Positions 24,279 to 38,967 of a stretch of DNA of 64,000 bases are shown here, piece by piece; the first letter of the stretch is position 1; each line of letters opens with the position of its first letter. The stretch is from Brachypodius melanocephalos (Eukaryota > Chordata > Aves > Passeriformes > Pycnonotidae): the NCBI GenBank assembly GCA_013398615.1, contig VZSR01001459.1, forward strand, positions 6,671,060 to 6,735,059, written 5' to 3'. The notes below the pieces were generated by a model. It was given only the letters and a program-made list of their open reading frames with translations, was not told the DNA's origin and ran no database searches. A program made the position numbers and the translations under genes.

Positions 24279-27200
24279 TATGATTGACCTGCCCTAGGAA
24301 GGTCCATTAAGTGGAGCTCATTTCAGGCACAGATGGTCCTGAATAGCTTTAATGTCTGTCTGGTGGCCAGAGTAAGTGAATTCTTGATGGTCTTAGACTC
24401 CTGATCGCATACACGCAGCCAAGGAGGAAATGAAAACATGTTTATCATTTTGATAAACAGCCTCTCTCATTGCTGCAGGATGCTCCATGTAACTCAGCAG
24501 AGTCAAATACTATTAAATTGTCATCACTGTCGAAGGGAGAACGTAGAAGTTTTGCTACCTGAGTCATAGTTAATGACTTGCACAATGTATAACACAAATC
24601 AGTAGTGCTGTTTGCCTTTTTTATGTTTGTTTACTGATAAGTTCAGGCTTGGCTGGAATGCAGAGGCAAGTTATAATTTTGAAGTGCAAAATATGCTTTT
24701 ATTATTACCTCCTAGCTAGAGGTATAAAAAACAGAGATGACTAGAAGATGGCTTTTTGGCTTCTGCCAGGCATGCACTCAGACCTTATAGGTGATTAGAT
24801 ATTTTAAATCACAGCCTCCCACTGCAGACTCATACTCATGATAAAATATTTCACTCTGTGGTGTGTAAACTCAGGGTGGCTTTATAACAGACACAAAAAT
24901 GAGCATTATTTCAGGAGTAACAAACAGTTGTCCCTGTTTTACAGCAAGAATGATCTACTATTTCTACAGTTTTCTATTTTAAGTCTGTGCAGAACAAGGA
25001 TTTCTGGAAGGCTGGGGGATATGAGCAGGGTGGAAATGACACAGATAGTTGCCATCTTCAGTAGTCCAGGATGCTCCCTGGCAGGCAGCTCTGTCCCTCC
25101 TGCTTTGGTCACATTTCCTTCATGCAAGGCTGAGGTTCTCCTTTCTGATCCTAAGTGCTCAGAAAGGATCAGCTGCTCTCACCACCAAACCCTGCTAAGG
25201 TTTGGTGTGAAGAAGATATAAAGCCATGACAGGACATTTTAATTCATCCCTGAACCTTCTTGAAGGAAGATCAATGCTCTTCCTGATCTCCAAGTTCCAA
25301 TTCCATTTCTAATCTTTTGATTTTCTTGGGGCAGAAGAGAATTATTAAAAAAATAAAAATGCCAAGTGGATAAAACAGCCACTTCATGAAATGCAACTGT
25401 CAACATAACATTCAGGAGATGCTTACTTTGAGGATTTTTAGGCCCCTTTCCCTTCTCTTTAAAATCAATGACAAATCCCCTATTGACTTGAATGAGTTGG
25501 ATGAGGCTATTGTTGTGGAATCAAAGCCAGAAGCTACTGTAGCTCAATAGACCATAAACTTCCAAAACCAGAGACATTTGTGAGGTTTATGACAAGGATT
25601 CAAACTTTTGCTGCACTGACAGCCTATCAGGACAATAATTCACTTTTTTTTTTCCAGGACTCCCAGCCATGTAATATATTCCCATAATCCAGATGAACCA
25701 TTGAGGAAAAAAAAATGGCTCAGGAAAGTCATCAGATATTGAATTACAGCACTTTTTTTTGGTGCTCCCCAGCCCCTTCTCTCTCCAAAAGAAGAAAGTT
25801 GGAAATAAAAAGTAAAAATCACAGATTCCAAAGTTATTTCACATATCCCTCTGAACACACTGAGTGTTTTTCAGTGAAAACTGAAGATGTATTCTTGCTC
25901 CTCTCCCCACTCAATTAATTTCCTCATTTATGCAGCTGAAGTAGATTTAAGTAGAACTGCCCACCCTCAATGTGTTTGTGGTGTGTATGTTTCTGTGAAT
26001 GAGGTAGTAAGGACTATGCTTTTACAATGAGGTTTTTTTCCTGTTCTCACTGTGTCCATTTATATCTGTCTCTATTCCCATTCTGTACATGGCTTTGTAA
26101 AAGTCTCACATGTACAAGCATGGTTGGGAAAACTCACACCAGCAAAATACATTGCATCCATAGGCTAAACATGCTTTAATGCAAATATCTGACCCTATTT
26201 AGCAGACCTTTCAGGAAAACAGGCTACATAACATGCAGAATTTTCTCCATGTGAAGTTGATTTTTTTCTTCTCTGTCAGCACTGGAAGGAGTCTTTCTGT
26301 TATTATAATAATTATTAATATGTGCATTTTTATAGCCTATGTAGGTAAAATTTCCAATTAATGTATTTAACTGTCTAGCAGATTTTCATTGCTTTTAGTT
26401 TCATTATGTTTTGCCCCTCCTAAACAACTACACACTTGGAGCTAAATTCTTTACTGCTCCAGCAACCTGTGCTTCCACATGACAATTAAAGCTCTTCCAC
26501 CACAACCCATTATTTTGAATAGATAACCAAATAAGCAAGATTAGGTCATGTGGTTCTTAGTACTCTTACAGCAAATTTATAGAGAAAATTAAGCATTTTG
26601 GTTATTCACAGATATTTTCCACACAGTCTATGTAGTCTAAACTTAGAAATGCTTATTACTGTGTGCATTATCTTTATTGTTGAAATTGCAATCAATAAAA
26701 TCACAAATCCCTCTTCTCCTAGGGCATGACCATGAGATGGATTAAACCAATGAGAATCTTTTCATTGCTTTCAATATGATTTGGATAGGGGAACAGGGAG
26801 TTTGTGTGAAGGATTACTTCATAGAAAATGCAAGCATTTGGGGCTGAGTTGATTATCACAATTCCTCTTACTCCTCAGAGACACTTCAAAGACCGTTTGT
26901 CAGAGGGTGGCTCTCTGAATTGTTGGGATCTCTCTTTTTTGACACCTATTGGCTTTCAAAAAGCTTGTGTCAGCAGGCCAAATAATGCCAAAATAATGCA
27001 CCTAATAACTGAGAGGTGCAGCAGCTTGTCTCTCCAGATAACTTCAATATTTACTACAGAGTTGATCTCATGCTTGCAAACTCCACCATATCACCAACAT
27101 CAGGCAAGGCAGAATCCTCCCTGCCTACCTGCCCAGTGCTTCACTAAAAATGTCACATTTGTAGAAACCCCAGGTACCAGGACTTATTCCTGGTAGGGAG

Positions 27201-28438
27201 ATGCCACTGGACCTCTTCCATAACTCCTTGTTTACAGCCAGACATGGATCAGCATCTCCACACTTCTTGTTCTCCTACCTGACCACACAGCACAGAGTGC
27301 CAAAAGCTCTCAATATTCCTTCAAAAACAGTGAAAGCCAAAGATATGAGTATCTTTATATGTAGACACTCATATTTTTATGAGTATCTACAGTGGTTTGT
27401 GCTGTAGTGAAAGCACTGTGCACTTAGCCATTCTTAATGGCATGAAGAAATAATGCTCTCCTAGAAAATCTTGCACATCCTGCCCTTTAGTGGGCAGCAC
27501 ATGAGGTTTTGTGCTAAGTTGAAACAAACCCTGCCAAATTCATGCTGCAGTTTCAGAAAGCAGCCAAATATCTGTGGGGAGCAGCCTGGCACCATTAAAC
27601 ACTCAGTGATTACGAGCTGAATGCAATCTGAAGTGAGGAATGGAGAAATTACCTGGGCAGGGCATTAACCCACTGTGGTGGTTGTCTCCTTGCCCTGCAG
27701 AGCTGGGGTGAAGGGGAATGGCACACCTGGCCCTTCATTCCTGTGCTCAGCACGTGGCACAAACACCAAGCACTCGTGAACCCAGAGCCACCGTGGATCC
27801 GTCCATCACTCCTCTGTGCCCTCCTTCTAATAAAACTATGGCAAATGTTCATCAAGAACAATTAGGGAGAAGCCTAATTGAGCCTGGTGATCTCACACAC
27901 ACAATGGGAATGTTTCCTGCTTTAAAACTGCCAATTTTAGTGAGTGAGGAACAAAGGGAAATGGTGTTGGGCCAGCCTGTAATCTGGAGAGACTCATTGT
28001 CATTCCCTAAGGGCTGAGTACTAGCACAGAATCAAATATTTGGGGAAAAAAAATCTTATTTCTAGATGGATTCACTTAGTCTCTGTCCTTGCATGAGAAA
28101 ATATTTGGGGAGGAGGCCTCCAATACTACAAGCATAAAACCTACCAACAGTGGTTGCACATTTTCTGTAGTGCTTTACCTACATTTCTTCAGTCCCAGAC
28201 ACTGACATTATTTTTAAGCCAGAAGTTACGTGGGTGTCATAGAAACTTCTAGTACAAGAAAGGCGAGGGACCCTTATCTACATTTTCTATTAAAAATACA
28301 GTATAGCAGTACCTGGCTTATTTGGGAGCACACAAAAAGACAGAAATAAAACAGTAATCCCACCTGTACAGAAGCTGGGCAGAGGCACAGACAGGAGCAC
28401 GCCTGGGTGCTGTGATTAGCCACTGCTGCTCTTCCTAA

Positions 28439-28676
<238 letters not shown>

Positions 28677-31600
28677 AGCTCCTCCTGTGTATATGTTTCT
28701 GTTTGTGTACCATCCAGTAGAAAGCTGTAAGTCTTTGGATTGTGCATAGGAATTTTGTTGTGTTCTTTATTTAGCAAAAATAGAAAAATCTATAAGCAAA
28801 AGTGTATATTTAGATCACTTTCTTGCTACTTTAGTGCACAGTTCTGTGCACATGGGTCATGTCAAGATTTACCTGAAAACTGTAACAATATTGCCCAGTA
28901 TGGATGTTTTGATGAGTATAAGAGATTTATTATTCATAAATACCTGGACAAAATTATCCCTTTAGTCACTTCACAGGCCCTCTTCGGTGCCACATTAGTT
29001 TTGACTCATAAATATTTCAAAGGAGAGCTGCCATTCATTTTGATTTAATTAGTCATTTGGAAAGTCAGTGGCAAGATAACACAAATAAATGAATCTTGTA
29101 TTCTAGTCCTGAAACCAACATTACAGAAAGCTGGAAGAAATCTTTGCCTTTTGAAATCACTGCTGCTGTTGCTTGTCCCGGGGATTTGGGGTTTTTTAAT
29201 ATTTTTTTTTCTGAAGGAAAAGCGCCATGTTATTTGTGTCTGGGTTTCAGATGAGGTTTAGCTCCACAGGGTGTTTTCCTCTCTGGGGCTCCCTTGCCAG
29301 CACTGCAAGGTGAAACCACACAGCAGTCAGGGAGAGAGCCACGGCTGGGAAGTGCTTAGAAAATACAAATCACATAAGAAGATGGGGACTAAGTGGTACT
29401 AATCCCATTAGTTACCCTTCCCAAACAAGCTGCTCTGTGCTGCAGAATCCCTCAGTGGAGGAGCTTTGTGGAATGGAGTATCTTGTAAAAATCCCTGGCT
29501 GTTCTTTTCGTTGAACGTCGTGTACTGCTGTTTGCACCAACCCACAGGTGCTCCAGAGAGCCACAGGCTGGCTTTGTGCAGCACTGTGGGCTCTGTGCTG
29601 GGCTCCCCTCACTCTTCCCATGTTGGAATCCATGGGTGGTGATGTCTCTGCCAGTTTTGGGAGCCCCCAAAGTTTCCACTTTGGTGCCAGCTTCACCCCA
29701 AGCAAGTGAGAGTGGGGAGCTCTACAAGCAAATATTGGGGAAAACGTTCTCTTCTGGGTACCTTTCCTCAATCCCGGGCTGCCAAGGGATCAGAATGGAG
29801 CAGGGAGTGTTCCAGTGTAGCTCAGACACGAGCTGTAGTTTCACAGGAATATTGGCAGGTGTGGAATGGAGAATTCTGCAGGCAAAAATCATTCTTGCAG
29901 ATTTGACACCAAAAAGGTGAGAGAATAGGGGCTGCCTCAGAGGAATGAGAACCTCGTGTTTTCTCAGCAGGTGTTTCTGGCATGTGGATATCTGGTTTGT
30001 ATATTAGAGATACAAAAGGAAATGCTTCACTATTTAAAAAACACATTCAAATTTTTAAATTATGAAGCAGTGTTTCATAGCTTGTTACACTGGGAATGCG
30101 ATTCAGCTTCTGAACTCATGATTAAACCCATGCTATGAATGCACCTGTGAATGATTATGCTTTAGTCCACATCCTGTCATTCTGTTATTGCTTAATTACC
30201 CCGATAAAAAGAAGCTTTTCTTTTTCTGCTAAGCACACTCATAAAACCGTAGGTGAAAACTACAGCGGGTTGTAACCAAAGATCAGCTGTACAAGCCTTG
30301 AAGAATTTCATGCTCTTCATCAGGTCATGAAATACAGAGGCAGCAGATAGAGCAGAGAGACACCATTAATTCAGCCCTCATTACTCTGTTCAGAGAAGAG
30401 AAGCTCAAAGAGTGCTGTGTTAAGAAAAAAGTCAGGTGCAGGTGTGGACTGGAGCCTAATTGCTCTGTCAGGATTACAATAAAGAGAAATGTTATGGTGT
30501 GGAATTTTGAAAGGAGTTAGCATAAAACAATGGCTAATATGAAAGTGGAAGGCAAGTCCCATTGAAGTCACTGGTAAGACTCACTGGGACTTCAAAGCCA
30601 GCAAATGTGAACTACAAAGGAATTTCTTCCCCTTTCAAGTTTAGTGGTTGTAGTCAGCCCATGGCTGCTTTTGTAGAGGGCTGGAGAACGGTTCAAAAGC
30701 CCAATATGCTGCTGGTAAAAATTAATCCAAGGGACATTTGCTTTGGCCTTTGTTTTATCCCAGACTTTTCTTTGTGACTTTTGACATAGTGACCTGGTTT
30801 AAAGTCAAAACTTTTCTCCAGTTTGCTGGTTCTGTTCTTGTTAAGACAAACTCCCAAAACTTCCCATGGGAGTCCCATTGACGTCAGTGCCTTAACTCAC
30901 ACAAAGGTTTGGGATTTGCTGTTTGTTTTGGACACGAGAACTTTTCAAAAGGTCACCTGCAACCTTCTACCTTCTTTATCTACCATATTGAAAGGATTAA
31001 GACTAGTTAATCTCACACTAGGTTTTATTTACAGTGTCAAGATGTATGTAATTTCAAGCCATAATGTGTCACTAAGAAATCTTTCTTGGGTCCTAATTAA
31101 ATATCAACAGGTGTTCAGGTGCAGCAATATACCCACATCCAAACAGAGATATCACCTCTGAGAGGTGACAAGGACTGGGAGAGCCCTGTGAGCAGTTTGG
31201 CTGTTGGTTGATCATCACCTGGAGCCATCTCCACCCCATGGCTGTGTACTAGTGTGTATAAAACAAGCTGAACCTCAGTATTGCCCTGCCAAAATGTGAC
31301 TTAATGGTATTGGGGTCAAGCTTTTGGTGTTCCCCAGTAAAATTGCATCAGAAAACACCTTCATGAAGGCTGCTGCTTTGACAGTTTGAGTCCATGTTGC
31401 AGAGGAGAGGTTGCATTGCCTCCTACTCCTACCAGCTGTTGCTCTGGGACACAGCTGGGCTGTGTGGAGAGCTGGCTTTGTTTTCTGTTTCAGAGAATAC
31501 AATTATATGTAGGAGTCATCTTAACATTTTTAATAACTATCAGGGGTGATGGATGGTCCTTTTGTCCCTTTTGTTGTGAGATCTGATCATGGCTAGCACA

Positions 31601-32342
31601 CCATCCCAGTACACATGGCCTGGCATGCTGCCCTCCCCCTGCATTCAGGGCTGAAATTCAGGCTGAGGTTATTTGTACTATGAAGGGCACGAAGTTGATG
31701 TGTGTTATTAAGTGTCACCTCCTGCCAGGTCCAGCAAACATTTTCTTTGGGGTTTCATCTTAATAAAGCATAGTGAGGCCAGGCTGTGGCAGCCTCAGGA
31801 GTCATAAATGATTCCTTGTGGCTCATTCACCAGACACTGTCCTAAAAGCTGCCTCCATCACCAGTGAATTATGCAGTAGCAACAGCGGGAGAAAAACAAA
31901 AGCCAAACCTTGCCACGAAACACAGACACCAGTTTCTGTTTCTTTGCCTGCTCTGTTGCACATTTACTTTCATGATTCCCTTCACTACTTCAAAGTTTTT
32001 TTGTTTGAAGGATGGTTTGAAGTGCTCCCTTCCCTCTCTCCAGTTTATCTTGCCTGCCACTTGGCCACAGCATACACCACGGGCATCAGGCTGCTCAGCT
32101 CTCTGCCATGGATATTATTATTTTCTTCATTTACCCAAATGCCTCTCCAGAGCAAGCCCCAGGTGGATTTACTTCCTTATGTGTTACAGGAGTTTGAGAG
32201 GATCCCCTTTTCTGGGGAAAGCAATGTCCAGCATTTCCAATGGGCTCCTGAAGGCCCTCAGGTCCCTCAGCAGAAATCTCTGGCACTGGTGCAGTTTCTC
32301 CTGTAGGCTGAGGTTTAATTCCTTTGTCATAACATTACTATT

Positions 32343-32356
32343 AAAAAAAAAAAAAA
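32343..32356. repeat. A14 homopolymer
   Basis: A run of fourteen A followed by GATACTTATAAC. A long open frame on the + strand ends just beyond it, but no retrocopy was recognised. Confidence 0.9.
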
Positions 32357-34287
32357 GATACTTATAACTTTAATACTGTCACTTTTATACTGGGAATGTA
32401 ATGCTTTGTACCATGTCCTTTAAAGTGGTATTGAACCCTCCTGTACAGTCAGTAGGTGGTTATGTCTGTGTGTTCCTCAAGGCTTGTGAATAATATATAA
32501 TTTGTTCTCTATACTGGAGTTTACTATGTTACAGTCAACGCTCTCAGACACACACTTTTTTTTTTTAAATGTTTCATTTTTCTGTTCCCTTCCCTTCAAT
32601 CTTCTTCCAGGCTATTTTAAACTCTCTCACAGGCAACCTCATATTTCTTGCATAATTATCTGTGAAATTTGTTGGACCACAGAGTGTGGAATAACAGAAA
32701 AGCACCTGCACTGGCTTTTGAAATCGGCCACAAAGCGACTTTCATGCAGGTTGTGCATATTGCCAGTGCTTTTAGGAAATGAGGTGGGTTCAACACTGGT
32801 GAAAACCGATGAGCAGAAAGGAAGGTGCTACTAAAATGCTCAGCAGTATCTCTCCCTCTAAATTGTACCTGTAAGAAAGGCCTCTGCAGACACGTGAGGT
32901 GATCCCATTCCATGTTTTCTGCAGCACAGGATTCCAAGCATTAACTCTCATTGAGTGGTTTAGTCTGCATGGTTTGCTCCTGTCCTGTTTTATACCAGTC
33001 ATGCAGCAGGGGAAAGAGGAATCATTCACTGATACAGAAAAATAAAATCAAGCCAATATTTTCGTTTTTCCCTGATTGATTTTGGATCGTCTCGAGTTTC
33101 AGATCATTCCACAATGTATGAAATATTAGACACATGCACATATTTCAGATTTCTGTTAGTCTGAGGATCACCAGGCACCATGTGAATTTACATCACACTC
33201 CATCAGGGCAGCACTACCAAACCAAACACGAGTCTCAGTGACCAGCGGGAGCACCCTGACTTTGGATGCCTCTGTGGGTCAGCATCTCACACCTCTCCAG
33301 TCGTGCTACTGGACCATTGGTGCTGCTCATCTTTATTTTTCCATGTGCAGTAGTTGGAACAGAGAGAGGACAGCATTCCCAGCACACATTCCATTTGCTG
33401 GCATTTACCCAGGACCCACAAATGAAAATTCCCACCTGGTCTGTCACTCCTTAGGCAGACAGTAAGTGCGGCCACCCTGTTGACAACAATTAATTTATAT
33501 TTATTTTTAAATTATGGGTAAGACACCGATTGTGGAGGGAGCATCCATAGTTTAGGAGTGTTCCTTCAGGACACAGGAACAGCTCAGCCCCCTGTGCTGG
33601 TTCTCAGCCTCAGCATCCTCCCCCAGCACTGGTGCTACCCCAGCTCGCCCAGCTGGGAGGTGGGCATGGGATGCACAGACACTTCCTGGCTCTCCCTGCA
33701 GGGAAAGCAGGATTCAAGCCTTGTACAGTCAAATGAAAGGTTCCCATTGACTCTGGGTCAGGTCCTTAGTAAATGCTTTGTTAGAGATAATCCTGTATCT
33801 ATCAGCACTTACATCAAGTGAAAACAGTCCACAGTCACAAAGCCAATAGTTTTCTATTTATCTAATGTGTACTTTAGCTGGTATCACCAAAAAGCCTTTT
33901 TTTTTCTCCCACTCTGTGAAAATACTTTCAATCAATTCTTATTTCTTGAAGAAAGGGGGAAAAATGCTTTTTGAAATCCAAGGAGTCAGCTTCTCATCCC
34001 TCTAGCTGTGCTTCGGCCTAGATAAGAAGAGATCTCAGGGTCCCATATTATTAATTCACTGTCTATATGAATAACGAGCAGCCTTGGTGAATTATTCCAC
34101 ACTCCTGGGAAAATCTATAGCCCTGTCCTTCTGCAGTACCACTGGAGCCAAGCAGTAAGCTCATATTTATTTTTATTTGGTGAATTCAGATGACTTCATT
34201 TGTAAGGAGGAAAAAAAACATCTCTCTTTCCCACTGCCATCCATTTAGTAAGCTCAGAGAAAGTCACAGAATATTGCATGTGCTATT

Positions 34288-34319
34288 AAAAAAAAAAAAA
34301 AAACAAAAAAAAAAAAAAA
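34288..34319. repeat. Long poly-A tract (A16-C-A15)
   Basis: Thirty-one A with a single C, followed by GGAGGGGGAGAGAAG. It is the longest A tract in the window. It may be a decayed retroposon tail, but nothing identifiable precedes it. Confidence 0.95.
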
Positions 34320-34740
34320 GGAGGGGGAGAGAAGTCTAACTTTACTGAAATATTTTAGGCTTTCTTTTTGTCCAGATCATGTCTTCTTGAAATGCCCTTG
34401 CAACCACCCTGAAATCACAGCCAGACCCTGAGAGGTGCTGACTTCAGAGGGAGCACAGGCAGAGCTGGCAGCGGCCATGCAGAGTAATTAATTCATTTAC
34501 CCAGGCACAGAGGCTCTCATTAGCAGTTTGCCTCCCCATTGCAGGGCAGAGGCTGAGGGGAGCAGAGGGGAGGCGTGAGCCTGACCCTGCCAATGCTGGG
34601 TGAGATTTTGTGTCAGAGCAGAGCCTCATCTCTGCACCCAGCCCATCAGTGAGCAGCCTGGGGAGAGCAGAGAGAGCAGAGAGGCTGTGCTTCTGCCTGA
34701 GCCAGTGCATGTGCAAACAGATCTCTGTGTGGGCACATGG

Positions 34741-34784
34741 ATAGATATATCTATACATTTATATACATATATATGTGTGTTTTT
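34741..34784. repeat. TA/TG-rich imperfect dinucleotide tract
   Basis: Alternating AT with C and G interruptions (ATAGATATATCTATAC ... ATATATATGTGTGTTTT), ending about 70 bp before the first assembly gap. Confidence 0.8.
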
Positions 34785-34855
34785 CTGTGCTCACCCTGCC
34801 AGGGGTGGTGCCTCCCAGCACCCAGAGCTGCTCAGACACACAGGAATGTTTTCCT

Positions 34856-34955
34856 NNNNNNNNNNNNNNNNNNNNNNNNNNNNNNNNNNNNNNNNNNNNN
34901 NNNNNNNNNNNNNNNNNNNNNNNNNNNNNNNNNNNNNNNNNNNNNNNNNNNNNNN
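34856..34955. other. Assembly gap, 100 N
   Basis: Exactly 100 N, the usual placeholder for a gap of unknown size. The left flank follows a TA/TG-rich microsatellite and an ordinary GC-moderate segment; the right flank is similar. The true distance across the gap is unknown. Confidence 0.99.
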
Positions 34956-37900
34956 CATTCAAGGAGCAAACCTGCAGCTCACCTGAGGCACTCTGCAGTG
35001 GGTGCTCCCCCATCCCTCAGCATTCCCGCTGCCTGCAAACTGCACCAGGCCCTGGGGAGAGGGGAAGGGATGGTGGAATGGATGCTCCTGCCCTCCTGCT
35101 GCAGCTGATGAGAGCTGTGGGTTTGTGTGAGTGCCTCCTCATCACAGCTCTAATTTGTCTCCCCACCTATTCTTTGTGTTCCTTCCTTTCTCCAGTGACA
35201 CTGTGGTTTCCTGCACAGCAAAGCAACCACCCTTTTTAATATCAAGCTCACAGAACAGCTGACTAATCCACCCCTGATGAAGTGCAGAGAGCTCGCTTAA
35301 ATCCCCATTTCTGCAGGAAAAACGTTTTCTTTTTCTACTTAAGAGGGGTAAAAAAAAAAAGCAAAAAGCTGTAAGTCATGGCACTCTCCCACCTGTGTGA
35401 GGGGTGGTCGCTTTCCCAAGCTCCAGCTGGCAGATTTCAGTGCTGGCACAGAGGGAGCACAGCCCTCACAGCCAACCAAGGTGCACAAACAGCATCCCTA
35501 CGGTGAAATTAAGGAATGGCATGGCTCTGGAGCAGTGTGAAGACACACAGGAACATGTAATTACTTCACCTCCATACAGAGGAAAGTAACCTTTCGCTCA
35601 AATACTTGCAATAAACCCGCTAGAGGGTAAATGGAAAAAACAGTGGGAGATTTCTCCTCTGATAGGAAGCATTAAGTGTTAATCACAGCACTGGAAAGAG
35701 CCTGGGAAGAGGGTTTGGAGGCAGGGAGGGCAGCTGGCCACACCAGTGTGCCAGGCACCAGAGGGAAAAAAAAAGCACGACCGGGAAGGGAAAAGAGAGC
35801 CTAGAGAAAATTCCCATGCAGGGATAAAGTCACAGGACCAGGGGTTCAGGTTAAGGACTGGTCAAACTGCCTGGAGAACAAAAAGAAAACAGGACAAGGG
35901 GTTTCAGTGCTTTGCAGACGCAGATCTGCTTTGGTGAGCCCAGAAGAGGAGACTCAGCCCCCTGTGACCCCTGTACAAATACACAGCTGGAAGATCTAGG
36001 GGCCAAAACTGCTACAGCAATGCTGAGGAAGGCTTCTCACAACAACCCTTCACCCAGCAGTGCTGAGGGAGAGATTTCCAGACATCAGGAAGGTACAGGC
36101 TGGTGTGATTCTGCCCTGCATGGCAGCAAGAGGAGGAGATTTGCTGCCATTTATTGCGTCAGTGTGGAGAGGTGACCCAGCTGATGGAGGGTGTGTGGTA
36201 TCTTGGGAGCAAAACGGTTAAACCTTTACACCCTGCCTTCCAACCAGCCCTGGGTCCATCTTTTCCTTGTGTGGCAAAGCACACATGCACAGCCTGAGTG
36301 CAGCACCCAAAATGCTCTCAGAAATCAGCCTGACACCCAGAATTCCAGCTTGGAACCCTGGGAGACTTGCTGGTTTGTGCCAGATGAGGGCACAGAGGGT
36401 TTGTGGAGTTTGAACAGGATGGGGACTGGCTGTTAATCCTTGCTCACAGTCCTCGGGGAGTGTGTGGGACCAGAGTCCAGCTAATCCATGGCCAAGGGGA
36501 GCTTAGGGAAACATTAGGATTGGGTTGGCATCTGTGCTCTGTCTTCTCACACCAAATCCTGGCAGGAATTCTGATGACAGTTTATCTCTGCCAGGGAAAA
36601 CCATGTCATTAAGTGGCTAATTCTGCATGAGCTCACAGCACACATCTTTTCTGCATCAGCTGCTGTGGTTTTGGTGCACTGTAAAATGCTGTGTGCCTAC
36701 AGGTGTCTCTAACACATTACAGAGAATATGTGATTGGAGTATTGCAGAGCAGGGAGCCTTTTTTTCCTTTTCTTTCAAAGCTACCTTCCACCTATAAACA
36801 TGGAGCTAGTTCACAAGGCTTGAATGTGGTTTGCAGGATTAGGGTTTGGACACAAAAGAAGTGGATGATTAAGTAAGAATGAAAAATGCTCCTCCACAGT
36901 GAGCTCTCTTTAAATTAACAAATGGGAACCTGAAGATATTACACACTGAAATTTTAAAGAGGCAGTGACCAAATCTTTGAAGGAAGCAAACACATCATTT
37001 ATCCTCTTACTGATGAAGAGAGTCACTAATTTAGCACTGAGAGTGTCTGTTGTGTTGAACTGCGTGCATTAATCTGGAAGCAGGCAAGTCAACAAGTGTT
37101 TGGTTGATTTCAGAGGATCAATTATCCATACAATTGATCACAGGCACATTTAGGGCTCCTCCTCTCAGAATACAACCAGGTCACTGTAGGACCCAAGCCC
37201 CTCAGCAGTTTGTCAGTCTGTGCTTTGGGAGATTTTTATACATTAATATTGCAGGATTGTCTTCCCTTTAGGAACCAAGTTAGGACATTGCATGCAAGGG
37301 ATTTCTATCAAATCTTAGACTTTTTCCTGAGGAGGTGTGCCACTCAGCATGTAAATACCCTTCAGAGCTTGGAACAGGTCTCCATATGTAGGTGTCAAAA
37401 AGCAGCTTACTAATCCTGTATATCAAAAAAAGCATTATTCCTCTTTGGGAGCTGTTTTCAAAGACCATTTTGTCACAATAACTGCTCAAGGTTAAGCAAG
37501 ATGGAGGATGGCAAATTTCAATATTATTTTAAAAGTGCTGCCTCTCCCTTTTGAAGCCATCATGCACAAGACAGTGGTGGGGAAAGGAGCTGTGCTCCAC
37601 AATTTAAGCATTCTGCCCTGTATCATTAGTACATAAAAACTATTCTGCAGACAGATGGATTGCTTTTAATGTGTGGGTTTGTGTAATCATTTCCTTCTGA
37701 TTACACTTCCTAGGCAGCAGCCATACAGCAGAGTTTTCAAGATGCATGTGCATGGTCAGTACTTTCTTTTTTCATCTTCCCAATGTGGCCAGAGCTCAGG
37801 AGCAGCAAGGTGAAACATCAGCACAAACCATCACTCAGGAATGAAATGGAGAAGCAAATGACACTGCCTTAACTGAGGACAAAGGCAAATCTCCCATTAA

Positions 37901-38953
37901 CTCAAATGAGAGTAGAAAAGCTCTCTCTCTGTTGGTTTCCTTATGACAAAATGCCCTCTCCTTTTTCTCCAGACCCCTCCACGAAATGCCATCAAACACA
38001 GCTGTGTGTAATATAGTTATGCAAATAACAAATGAACTCTATTTCCTTTAGAAGTTTCCTTTCCTCCTCTTGAAAATTGCCAGCTGGATGAAGACTTTTT
38101 AAAACAGGAGCACCTGTAGCACCTGTTATATATAAAAACCTGAGTTCATTGGTGAACAAATTGGTTATGCAAGGACACAGGAACCCCTTGCTCTAAGCAG
38201 GATGGGGGACAGGACAGTGACCACCCCAGAGCACAGGAGCAGAGCAGTAGAGAAGAAAATCTGTATATTTTGGACAGGTTGTGTTTCCTCTGGGATTCAG
38301 CTCAGCAGCAGGGGCCCAGCCTCATCATTGCCATTCATTTCCCTGGTTTGTCTGATGGGTTTGGTTGATCTGAATGTCAGGCAGGGAATCAGGTGAGGTG
38401 TTTGTGGCAGAGCTGGAGGAGTGGATTGTTTCCCCCTAGCACTGGGGCTGCTCCTTTCCTGGGATGGATGTGCAGTTTCAGCCACTCTGCCTCCAAAAAT
38501 GGGGTGAATTAACCCCTAGGGCCAGGTGTGGGGAGAGGCTTTGGCTGCTCAGGAGAGCAGGCAGGGAGCTCAGGAAGAGAAGGGTTCTAGGGCAGCAAAG
38601 CAAAGGATGGAGCAGCAGGAATCTGCTGTCAGACCAGGGATGGAGAAAGGCTAAGAAAACAGTGGGGGTTTAATTGACATAAACTCCCTACCAGTGAATG
38701 TAGTTTGGAAATTAGAAGAGTACTACTAGCTCTAAGAGGGGGTTGGCAACAGCTTCCCACCAGGGATTGATGACAGCTGGTTTTGAAGACTTCCTGAGTC
38801 TTTTGTCTCACCCACAAAATGCAAAGTAATTGGTATTATTTGATCAAAATACACTGCAGCATGTTGGTGAGCAATAGGTGGATCACAGACATAAAAGCCA
38901 AGACAAAATGTTGTACAGCAGACTCATAAAATTCATTTTTATGTTAGAGACCG

Positions 38954-38967
38954 AAAAAAAAAAAAAA
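38954..38967. repeat. A14 homopolymer
   Basis: Fourteen A between CCG and CCC. Confidence 0.95.

Larger units (their letters stand above)
28677..34740. other. Intronic sequence, no gene seen
   Basis: Unique sequence downstream of the TAFA1 exon. Overlapping open frames at 31818-32367 (162 and 167 codons in two frames) carry no known domain. No further TAFA1 coding sequence found. Confidence 0.6.

Noticed and set aside
29412..29771. 119-codon minus-strand frame just downstream of the TAFA1 exon
   Set aside because: Low-information composition and no family match; the + strand is also open there.
31818..32367. Two overlapping 160-codon frames ending at a poly-A tract
   Set aside because: Considered as a processed retrocopy because of the A14 at 32343, but neither frame resembles a known protein and no parent gene is evident.
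35700..36180. GC-richer stretch considered as a CpG island or nested promoter
   Set aside because: CpG dinucleotides remain few, and no core promoter or exon structure is evident.
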